From Burkholderiaceae bacterium (GTDB lineage Bacteria; Pseudomonadota; Gammaproteobacteria; Burkholderiales; Burkholderiaceae_C): a DNA stretch of 7,140 nt. The stretch covers positions 1 to 7,140 of the forward strand of contig JAIRRE010000076.1 in NCBI GenBank assembly GCA_031256125.1, read 5' to 3'. The position numbers were made by a program, and so were the translations under genes. The notes below the pieces were generated by a model. That model was not told where the DNA came from. It was given only the letters and a program-made list of their open reading frames with translations, and did not search any database. Position 1 is the stretch's first letter; every line of letters begins with the position of its first letter. This document shows positions 1 through 6,800 of the stretch, in pieces.

Positions 1-105
1 GCCAACGCCCAGCAAAAACGCATCCAATCCCTGACCAACTGGGACTACGCGCGCATTGATCTGGCCTCAAAACTTGGCTGGCTTGATGCAAAAGACATTC
101 GATAA
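1..105 (+). CDS. C-terminal end of an unrecognised gene (5' partial)
   Basis: Frame 1 is open from the window edge to a TAA at 103-105 and gives 34 residues, ending in LGWLDAKDIR. The residue mix (Trp, Tyr, Asp/Arg, amphipathic) looks like genuine protein rather than a chance frame. I do not recognise the family from this tail. It runs on the same strand as the AP2-like, vgrG and rhs genes. The IS630 remnant starts within about 65 bases of its stop, so its end could have been altered by that insertion, but the sequence does not show this. No function is proposed. Confidence 0.55.
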   Translation, partial: ANAQQKRIQSLTNWDYARIDLASKLGWLDAKDIR

Positions 106-170
106 AACCCCGTGTAACGCGCCGCCGGGAGACACTCGATCAGGCGCGGGAATTTTTTGATCCGGTCGGT

Positions 171-602
171 TCAGGTACGGCTCAAACACGGCTTGATACC
201 ATGCTTGTTCCACACGCGGCGAATCGTTGTGGCCCCCAGCCCCAGATGAGCGGCCAGTGTGCGCGAGCTCCAATGCGCGGCATGGGCCGGATGCTCGTGC
301 AGTGTGACATACACAATATGCACCTGAATTTCGGGCGTGACTGTGGGCGTGCGCCCCGGACGCGGGGCATCGTGGTGCAGCGCGGCGATGCCTGCTTGCA
401 GGAAACGGCTGCGCCACAGCGCCACTTGCCGACGGTCCAGCCCAACTTGTAGCGCAATATCTTTGTTCTGCCGGCCCTGGGCGGCCAGCAGCACGATACG
501 CGCGCGCTGCTGCACGCGCGCCTGGACGCGGCGCGACTTGGCCAGCGCCCGCAATTGGCACTCTGTCTGTTCATCGAGCTTGATTATTGGGGCGACTCGC
601 AT
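171..602 (-). pseudogene. IS630-family transposase, N-terminal half only
   Basis: The 143-residue product carries the IS630 N-terminal DNA-binding region. QQRARIVLLAAQGRQNKDIA at about residues 33-52 and the following GLDRRQVALWRSRFL form a helix-turn-helix. A HDAPRPGRTPTVTPE linker and a second, winged-helix-like segment (WSSRTLAAHLGLGATTIRRVWNKHGIKP) follow. The frame stops at TGA 171-173, just after SRT, where full-length relatives of about 340 residues would enter the DDE catalytic domain. None of the catalytic acidic residues remain. I chose the ATG at 600-602 because AAGGAG lies 9 bases upstream; the frame is also open to an ATG at 698 that has no such site. Family recognition is from the motif pattern. 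Confidence 0.85.
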
Positions 603-611
603 CGCTTGGCT

Positions 612-617
612 CTCCTT
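612..617 (-). promoter_or_regulatory. ribosome binding site of the IS630 transposase
   Basis: On the minus strand AAGGAG is followed by 9 bases and then the ATG at 602-600. This decides the start at 602 over the in-frame ATGs at 629 and 698. Confidence 0.65.
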
Positions 618-638
618 GGCTATGGGCATATCCTGAGA

Positions 639-668
639 TATATAAATTGATTTATTTATTCCAGACAA
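639..668 (-). promoter_or_regulatory. weak candidate sigma70 promoter for the IS630 transposase
   Basis: On the minus strand TTGTCT (668-663), an 18-base spacer and TATATA (644-639) lie in a very AT-rich leader just upstream of the transposase start. Each hexamer matches the consensus only partly (about 4 of 6). AT-rich DNA gives such matches by chance, so this is a suggestion only. Confidence 0.25.
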
Positions 669-717
669 TGAAATAGTGGTATCTTTCTGATCCGGCATTA
701 TTCATCAATGCAGTCCT

Positions 718-1853
718 ATGAACGATACAACCGTACCGGATGCATCCTGTAGCAAAGCGTCCGCCGACCCTGTTCGCCATCATAAATGGGTGCAAACTAC
801 CGAGCAACAGGACAACTCGCCGGACGCGCTTTTGTCCATGCTAGGCAGCGGGCGCCCGCTTCATCAAGCGCCAGCAACCGGTGTATCCGGTTCCATCTAT
901 GGCATTACACGTGTGGAACGAACTTCGCGCGAGGGCGAATCGGTCGGCTTATGGTGTGTCTCCGCCAAACGCCAGAGCTTGGAAATCGAGCGCAATTTCT
1001 ACGATCAAAGGCTGGGCGGAGCGGATGCGGCGCTGACCTAGGCCATGGCTTGGCGCGATGCGTTGCTGCGCCTGATTCCACCGGTGACCATACGGCAAGC
1101 CCAAACCCGCCTGCGCAGCAGCAACACTTCGGGCGTGCCAGGCGTCTCCTTAGTAAAGAGCAAGAGCGGACGCAATCAACTCGTGGGTTGGCGGGCCACC
1201 CTGAACACGCCCGAGCGGAACTACGGCACAACCTTTTCCTTTAAAACCTACGGCCAGCGGGCCAAAGAACTGGCCATCGCCGAGCGCCAGCGTCTACTCG
1301 ATCAGTACGGTATAAAAGCCTTCGCTATGGTTAATGCGCAGGCCATGCAGGATGCAACGCAGCGTTTTGGCCACCTGTTGGACAACCCACAGCCGGTGGA
1401 TATTACGCCGGCTCAGTCGAGAGCGCGCGTCAATGCGCTCAACAACTGGTTCGATCAGTTGCAGCCCGAGCGGCTTTACATATGTCTAAAGGTCTACTTT
1501 CACAACATACGCGGCATCAACACCCCAATGGCCTATGTGCGCGTCACGTTCATCGGCGCGCAAAACCGTGAAATAAAAAAAGCGTGTCCCTGGCAACGCG
1601 CAGATACGCGCAGCGCCTGCCCGAACTGTGGCGGCTCGTTCAGGAGACTATCACCGCCTGGTATGGCCCGCAGCGCTGGCAAGCGTTTGCGGCGCGCCGT
1701 CGGGATGCTTTCATGGCCAGCACCGCACAAACCTGCTTTCAGAGTCGCGACTACAGCCCGCCGCCGGGCTATCCGCAGTGCCGCCAACCGCCCGCGACGT
1801 TGCTGCCGTTGCTCGATGGATTTGAACTCCCGGAATTACCTTACCCGGAATAA
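718..1853 (+). pseudogene. AP2-like DNA-binding protein gene, broken by an amber codon and a -1 frameshift
   Basis: Three pieces join into one plausible protein of about 378 residues. The first runs from ATG 718 to a TAG at 1039-1041 (codon 108) and contains YGITRVERTSRE and an NFYDQRLGGADAALT segment. The second continues in the same frame with AMAWRDALLRLIPPVT and then the AP2-like segment: NTSGVPGVSLVKS, a Trp-containing strand (LVGWRATL), and a helix ending AKELAIAERQRLL. After A7 at 1575-1581 the third piece continues in the -1 frame (VSLATRRYAQRLPELWRLVQ ... LLPLLDGFELPELPYPE) to TAA 1851-1853. AP2 segments bind DNA in bacterial mobile-element and regulatory proteins; a DNA-binding role is inferred. 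The start is the first ATG after an in-frame TGA at 688-690 and has no convincing ribosome binding site, so the true N-terminus may be lost to the neighbouring IS630 remnant. Recoding instead of decay is possible but less likely with two breaks. Confidence 0.75.
1575..1581 (+). other. A7 run in -1 slippery phase (A_AAA_AAA) in the AP2-like gene
   Basis: In the upstream frame the codons are ATA AAA AAA GCG, so the seven A residues sit in X_XXY_YYZ phase. Slipping back one base gives AGC GTG TCC CTG, which enters the frame encoding the rest of the protein. This is either a homopolymer indel (mutation or sequencing) or a recoding site. I did not find a clear stimulatory hairpin just downstream. 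Confidence 0.5.
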
Positions 1854-2020
1854 GCGCGTACCCGCTGCTTGTTGCCGCAACGCAACGTAAGCGAGCGGCA
1901 CCATTGCGCTGCTGGCTTTTCCCCGTTATGCTCCACCACGATGACAGTGAGTCCTTAACCTGTCACATTAGGCAATGCCAGCCTCGGCGGTTCGATCAAA
2001 CGTGATAGGAGACCCATCGC
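1854..2020. other. non-coding gap with an imperfect hairpin
   Basis: No gene is seen between the AP2-like gene and vgrG. An imperfect inverted repeat lies at 1862-1898: CCGCT/AGCGG plus GCTT/AAGC with one bulged G, around an 18-base loop. No T-run follows directly, so it is not a clear terminator. AGGAG at 2007-2011, 9 bases before the ATG at 2021, is the vgrG ribosome binding site. No convincing promoter was identified. Confidence 0.4.
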
Positions 2021-2485
2021 ATGTCCCGCACTTTTATAGCCCACAGTGTTCTCGGCGACGAACTCCAATTCCGCTCCATGAGCGGTAAGGAAGAAATTGG
2101 AACTTTATTCAAGTTCCAAGTCAACCTGCTCAGCCAAACCCAAGGCATATCTGCCAAAACCATGCTCGGCACGGATATGACCATTGCGATAGATTTGACA
2201 ACCGAAGCTTATGGTAGTGGCACGCGCTACCTCTCAGGGCAGGTTGTGGGGTTCAGGTTCGGGGGGAGAGATGGCGATAACTATGCCTATGAGGCTATCT
2301 TGCAACCATGGTTATGGCTTGCCACGCGGCGCACCGATTTTAAAATCTTCCAGAACATGACCGTACCCGCTATAGTGCAACAGGTATTAGCCCCTTACGG
2401 TTTTACTGTTGAGAATAGATTATGCCGTACCTATCGAGTTTGGGAATATTGTGTCCAATATGGAGAATCTGATTTCGATTTTGTT
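2021..2485 (+). pseudogene. vgrG: T6SS spike protein VgrG, N-terminal fragment (3' end lost to IS)
   Basis: VgrG forms the trimeric puncturing tip of the type VI secretion system and carries effectors. The first 155 residues match the phage gpD/gp27-like N-terminal region of the family: MSRTFIAHSVLGDELQFRSM, LFKFQVNLLS, YLSGQVVGFRFGG, YEAILQPWLWLATRRTDFKIFQ, VQQVLAPYGF and YGESDFDFV. The next residues of a normal VgrG, about SRLME, are replaced after GTT 2483-2485 by IS sequence. The frame then reads 18 unrelated codons to TAA 2540-2542. The rest of the gp27-like part and the whole gp5-like needle are gone, from a protein usually over 600 residues long. AGGAG 9 bases upstream supports the start. 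With the trimerising needle missing it should not assemble a spike. Confidence 0.9.
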
Positions 2486-2526
2486 TGTCCTGTCCACGTC
2501 CATTTAACCCCTTTCCCAAGGTCCAT
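2485..2526 (-). pseudogene. 5' fragment of IS transposase copy C
   Basis: On the minus strand the ATG at 2526-2524 begins MDLGKGVKWTWTGQ, which matches the first 14 residues of the complete transposase (MELGKGVKWTWTGQ). The frame then runs into vgrG DNA. Everything after codon 14 is missing. Confidence 0.75.
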
Positions 2527-2762
2527 CCCGCCTATTTTTTAAACAATAAGCTGTTTTTTGCGCCCGCCGCGTCGCTTCCGCAAGATGAGTTAGAACATGA
2601 ATTGCTTATTTCTTGAGCATTTTGGACCTTCTGGCAACGTTGATCCCCGCCTGTTGCGGACAGGCATCTTTTAGGTATTGAAGTTTTGCTGATGGCATGG
2701 GTATCAACATCGCACCCGATACCCCACCATCAAACCATCGAGCGCAGCTACCCACTGGCCTG
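2486..2762 (+). repeat. 277-bp direct repeat, left copy
   Basis: Pairs with 3569-3845 at a constant offset of 1,083 bp without indels. By eye about 88% of positions match (some 33 differences, clustered at about 2550-2595 and 2672-2695). It starts at TGTCCTGTCC directly after the vgrG fragment. It contains the first 14 codons of transposase copy C, the spacer and the last 18 codons of copy B. Confidence 0.9.
2649..2672 (+). terminator. hairpin plus T-run in the IS spacer (left copy)
   Basis: GCCTGT, loop TGCGG and ACAGGC form a 6-bp stem at 2649-2665, followed by ATCTTTT. On the plus strand this resembles a short intrinsic terminator that could shield the IS from outside transcription antisense to the transposase. 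It lies 38 bases past the transposase stop, where joined IS ends would also be expected, so it may instead be two abutting inverted ends. Confidence 0.35.
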
Positions 2763-3609
2763 CCTGCACTGCCTGCATTTGTTGAACTTCGGCCAAGGTC
2801 TTGCCCTGCCAGGCTTCCAGCGGTGTCAGCCCTTTGAGGTTCTGGTGTACTCGCACCTCGTTATAAAACCGGGTGAACGCTTTAAGTGTTTTTCTGAACG
2901 CTTGAGTGTTTGCCGGAGCAATTTTTTTCAGAAGCGGCTTCAAGGTGCCAAACAAGCGCTCGATCCGTCCATTGCGCCACGGACAATACGGAGCGCCGCG
3001 CCGATGGGCAATGCCCAACGTTTTGAGCGCCGTTTTCCATAAAACACTCTGGAACATCCCTTCGTTATCAGTACGAATCACAGCGGGCACGCCAAAACGC
3101 GCCATTGTCAGCAACAGACACCTCAACACCGTCAAAGTACATTTGCTCGGCAAGTGCTTTAAACACAATACCCGGCGCGAACCGTGGTCAATAATGCCCA
3201 GCATGGTGTAAAACACCCCTTGGGCACTGGTGTAAAAGCTCAAATCCAGCGCCCAGGTGTGATGCACGGCAAAGGCAACAGGCGCTTTGCGGCGCATGGC
3301 GCGGCGCGTGTCGGCGATCTCCAGCGCATGTGTCCGCAATACCTCGGCCACCCATGATTTACCGATGGTGATTCGGCTCCCGAAACGGCGATTGAAGTGG
3401 TGGGCAATCTGACGGCAACTCAAGCCATGCACAGCTAAGCCGATGACCATACGCCTGACCCATTGAGGTTTGCGGCGGGAATGGTTGAAAGTGGATACGC
3501 CAGCAAGTGCCCGCGCTTTGGAACGCCGCCGGAAAACCGGAACATGCGCCCGTCGCCAACGCCGATACTGTCCTGTCCATGTCCATTTGACCCCTTTCCC
3601 AAGCTCCAT
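2704..3609 (-). CDS. DD(35)E integrase-type IS transposase (IS3/IS481-like), complete
   Basis: The 301-residue protein catalyses IS transposition by DNA strand cutting and joining. A basic N-terminal region (RRWRRAHVPVFRRRSKAR, about 16-33) precedes a helix-turn-helix-like segment (VIGLAVHGLSCRQIAHHFNR, about 55-74). The integrase core follows: WALDLSF with D122, RTDNEGMF with D181, and WRNGRIERLFGTLK with E217. The D181-E217 gap of 35 residues is the classic DD(35)E spacing. YNEVRVHQNLKGLTPLEAW (about 249-267) is typical of the C-terminal end of rve-type transposases. All three acidic residues are present, so it may be active. The start gives a frame shared with copy C, but no strong ribosome binding site precedes it. 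Exact IS family assignment is not certain; a stand-alone OrfB of the IS3 type is the main alternative to IS481. Confidence 0.88.
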   Translation of the reverse strand: MELGKGVKWTWTGQYRRWRRAHVPVFRRRSKARALAGVSTFNHSRRKPQWVRRMVIGLAVHGLSCRQIAHHFNRRFGSRITIGKSWVAEVLRTHALEIADTRRAMRRKAPVAFAVHHTWALDLSFYTSAQGVFYTMLGIIDHGSRRVLCLKHLPSKCTLTVLRCLLLTMARFGVPAVIRTDNEGMFQSVLWKTALKTLGIAHRRGAPYCPWRNGRIERLFGTLKPLLKKIAPANTQAFRKTLKAFTRFYNEVRVHQNLKGLTPLEAWQGKTLAEVQQMQAVQAGQWVAALDGLMVGYRVRC

Positions 3610-3731
3610 CTAGCCTATTTTTTAAACAATAAGCCCGTTTTCGTACTCGCCGCGCCGTTTCCGCGAGCTGGGTGAGACCATGAATTGCTTATTTCTTGAG
3701 CATTTTTGACCTTGTGGCAACATTGATCCCT

Positions 3732-3755
3732 GCCTGTTGCGGACAGGCATCTTTT
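3732..3755 (+). terminator. hairpin plus T-run in the IS spacer (right copy)
   Basis: The stem-loop and T-run are identical to those of the left copy (GCCTGT/ACAGGC, then ATCTTTT) although nearby bases differ between the repeats. That suggests the hairpin is constrained. It could be a terminator reading towards rhs or the joined IS ends. Confidence 0.35.
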
Positions 3756-3786
3756 CGATGTTGAAGTTTTGCCGATGGCATTAGCA

Positions 3787-3845
3787 TCAACATCGCACCC
3801 GATACCCCAGCATCAAGCCATCAAGCGCAGCCACCCACTGGCCTG
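3787..3845 (-). pseudogene. 3' fragment of IS transposase copy A
   Basis: On the minus strand GQWVAALDGLMLGYRVRC and a TGA match the last 18 residues of the complete transposase with one substitution (V to L). Everything upstream has been replaced by rhs DNA. Confidence 0.75.
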
Positions 3846-6800
3846 TGCTGGTCAATGGGCTGCCGGCGGCGCGGCTGGGCGATGCGACGTTCGATGGCGG
3901 CCCCATCGTGCAGGGTTCGAGCACGGTACTGTTCAATGGGCGTCCGGCATCGCGCCAGGGTGACGCAACGCTCTACGGCGGCCCGATTACCAGCGGCTCG
4001 CCCAATGTGCTGATAGGCACGCCCGGGGGCGTGGCTGATTCGTGCTGTATCCAGCAGAGTTCCCAGACGCCGGCTACCACGCCCAACCCGGTTCATGTGC
4101 AACTGGGGGCCAAGGTGCTCACCGGCCCAGAGGATATGGACTTTGCCCTGCCCGGGGCGTTGCCGCTGGTGTGGCAGCGCCAGTATTCGAGCCGCGTCAG
4201 CGCCGAACACGGCGCGGCCTGCGGGGCGCTGGGCCACGGCTGGCATTTGCTCAATGAAGTGACGCTGCAACTCAAGGACGAGAGCATCGAGATATTTGAC
4301 GCTGGCGGGCGCGTCATCACCTTTGAACAAGGGCAGCCGCCGGGAGGGCTGCAATACAGCCGCAGCGAAGACATCTACTTATTTCGCGGGGGCAAGGACG
4401 ATAAAGGCCGCCTGCCCAACTGGTCGTATCAGGAACGCTTTACGCAGGTGCCGCCGGAACTGGCCGGCGATGAGAACTGCATACTGGCCGCCAGCGGCAG
4501 CGCGGAGGTGCTGTGGGTGTTCAACCCCGCGCCGGAGCCGCCCCGGGCCGAGGCGGTGGAACAAGCCGCCGACAAAGCCAAGCAGGCCAGCAAAGCCAAA
4601 GCAAAGGCCAAAGCCACGGGCGATAAAGCCCAAGTGCAGGAAGCCATTGCGGCAGACCAGGCGGCCAAACAAGCCGCCCCTGGTCAGTGCTGGCGGCTTA
4701 CCGCGCAGATAGACCGCTTCGGGCGCAGCCAGCGCTACGAATACAGCGATGGCAAAACCGCGCAGCCCGTGCCCGGCCAGCGCCGCACGCGCAAAGATGC
4801 GATACCGCCGGCGGGGCGCTTGATGGCCATCACCGACGGCGTGGGGCGGCGCTACCGGCTGACGCACCAGCGCATCCACAACGGGCATGAAGCGCAATAC
4901 CCCTGGGGCGCGGACGATGGCTGGCGTCTGGTTGCGGTGGAACTCGAACGCGACCCGCTGTATCCCCTGCCCGAAACCATCATGTTGGTGCGCTACGGCT
5001 ACAGCCGGCAAGGACAACTGAGCACCGTGCACGACCGCGCTGGCGCATTGGTGCGCGAGTTTGAATGGAGCCGTAACCGCATCAGCGGGCACCGCTACCG
5101 GGGCGGCCCCTGGCACCGTTACCGCTATGAAGGGCAAGAACCCAACGTCCGTGTTGCGGCGCACACCAATGAACAAGGGCTGGACTACAGCTTCGAGTAT
5201 CAAACCGACCCGCCCACGCCCGAAGGCGTAGCGCGCCATACCACCATCGTCACCGACAGTTTCAAGCGCGTGCAGACCCATCACTTTGAAGGCGAGCAGG
5301 GTCTGGAGCGTTTGTTCGAGCACGTCAGGGCCGATGGCACCGTCATGCAATACAAGCACGACGGTTTTGGGCGGCTGTATGCGAGCACCGATCCGCTGGG
5401 GCGCAGCCTGTACCGGCAACTGGACGGCAACGGCAACATCAAGGGCACGCAGCAAACGCCCGGTAATGACCAGTACCCGGCGGGCCTGCTCACGCGCAAC
5501 CAGTTCGACAAGGCCGGGCGCATCACCGAAAGCGTGGACCCCGCCGGGGCCGTTACCCGCTACCAGTACGACGGCCATCAACGCCTGCGCACCATCGAAT
5601 ACCCCGACGGCACAGCAGAACACTACCGTTACCCCGACCCCAAAGAGCAGCCGCTCATTTGCGACAACCCCAGCCAGATCATCGACGCCAAAGGCGGCAT
5701 CAAACACCTGGCCTACAACCCGGCGGGGCAACTGACCCGCTTTACCGACTGTTCCGGGCAAAGCACGCACAGTGAATACGACCGCTGGGGCGAAGTCATC
5801 GAAATCATCGACGCGCAAGGCAACCGCACGCGGCATGAGCGCGATGCCGCCGGGCGCATCAGCGCCACGCATATGCCCAACGGGCAAACCCGGCGCTACC
5901 AATACGACAGCCAGGGCAACCTCTCCCGCATCGAACCGGATGCCGATACGCCCGCAGCGGCGCTGGAGATTACCCGCGACCTGTGGGGCCGCCCGGCGCG
6001 CATCGAGCAAGGGGGCTTGAGCGTGCAAATCGAATACGACAAAGCCGGGCGCTTGATAACCCTGACCAACGAAAACGGCAGCAAAAGCCGCTTTGTTTGG
6101 GATGTGATGGACAGGCTGGTGCAAGAAACGGGCTTTGACGGGCGGGTGCAGCGCTACCGGCGCGATGCGGCCGGGCAACTCATCGCCAGCAAAGACGGCG
6201 CGGGGCAAGAGGACGACCCGGTCACCCAATACTGCTACGACGTGTTTGGACGCATGACCGAGCGGCTGCTCTCGCTCAGCGGGGGCGGTCATGCGCAAAG
6301 CCAGCGCCTGGAGTTCGATGCGCTCACGCGCCTGAAAGCGGCCAGCGTGTATCACCTGCTGATACAACAGAGCGGTGGCCCGATAGAAGAACACCTGCAA
6401 AGCCGCGTCGAGTTTGAGCGCGACGGCATGGGGCGCATCACCGCCGAAGTGCAACGGCTGTACCGGGAACCGGCCAAGCCCGATCAACCCCCGGTCATCG
6501 AATACGAACACCGCATCGAACACACCCTGGATCAACAGGGCAACCGCCAGCAAAGCCAACTGCAAGGTTTGGGCGGCATCGATTGGCTGCGCTACGGTTC
6601 CGGGCACGTACATGGGCTGATGCACAACCGGCTAAGTCTGATCGACTTTGAGCGCGATAGTTTGCACCGCGAAACCAAACGCACCTTGCACGGTTTGCAA
6701 GGCACGGGCGAATTAACACTTACGCGCAGCCGCGACAGCCTCGGAAGGCTGAGCGGCATTGATCTTCAGGGCTTGAAGGCAACAAATCTGCCGCCGATTC

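Larger units (their letters stand above)
171..698 (-). mobile_element. IS630-family insertion sequence remnant
   Basis: The block holds the 5' part of an IS630-type transposase gene and its AT-rich leader (about 625-690), which contrasts with the GC-rich surroundings. I could not locate either terminal inverted repeat or a duplicated TA target, so the outer limits are approximate. The catalytic half of the transposase is absent, and sequence unlike IS630 follows at about 106-170, so the element was cut by a deletion or rearrangement. It cannot move itself. It lies between an unknown plus-strand gene and the AP2-like gene. Confidence 0.6.
2486..3845 (-). mobile_element. tandem IS block: one full DD(35)E element between two truncated copies
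   Basis: The block interrupts vgrG on the left and rhs on the right. Read on the minus strand it contains the last 18 codons of a transposase (copy A), a spacer, a complete transposase (copy B), the same spacer, and the first 14 codons of another transposase (copy C). Every landmark recurs at exactly 1,083 bp: transposase start 2526/3609, stop 2704/3787, hairpin 2649/3732. The unit is therefore about 1.08 kb in tandem. The order rules out one IS nested inside another. I see no target duplication at the outer edges, as expected if both flanks were deleted. The IS ends inside the spacer are not certain. Confidence 0.8.
3569..3845 (+). repeat. 277-bp direct repeat, right copy
   Basis: Second copy of the repeat at 2486-2762. 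It starts at TGTCCTGTCC inside transposase copy B and ends at CACTGGCCTG at the junction with rhs. The exact right limit is uncertain by a few bases because the last bases could belong to either side. Confidence 0.9.

Noticed and set aside
67..561. A 164-codon minus-strand frame over the IS630 remnant
   Set aside because: It overlaps the recognisable transposase in another frame and reads as low-complexity Ala/Arg/Pro sequence. Its end does not resemble the missing IS630 catalytic half.
1862..1898. Intrinsic terminator after the AP2-like gene
   Set aside because: The stem is imperfect, the loop is long, and no T-run follows directly; it is kept only as a hairpin within the non-coding gap.
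2686..3211. Plus-strand frames of about 100-120 codons opposite the IS transposase
   Set aside because: They are antisense to a well-supported DD(35)E gene and show no family features of their own.
2486..3845. A CRISPR array or MITE explanation for the repeats
   Set aside because: There are only two repeat copies, 1,083 bp apart, with transposase coding at their edges. No short regularly spaced repeats are present.
2486..3845. One IS inserted inside another of the same kind
   Set aside because: Nesting would put the N-terminal transposase fragment on the right and the C-terminal one on the left (minus-strand gene). The observed order is the reverse, which fits a tandem array.
3769..3963. 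A short plus-strand frame spanning the IS-rhs junction
   Set aside because: It crosses the junction in a frame other than the Rhs frame and stops after 64 codons. It is a by-product of the fusion.
4379..6625. A 748-codon open frame on the minus strand inside rhs
   Set aside because: It lies wholly antisense to a clear Rhs coding frame. It is rich in Ala, Val, Arg and Gly in the way GC-rich complements are, shows no recognisable domain, and has no evident ribosome binding site. It is a coding shadow.
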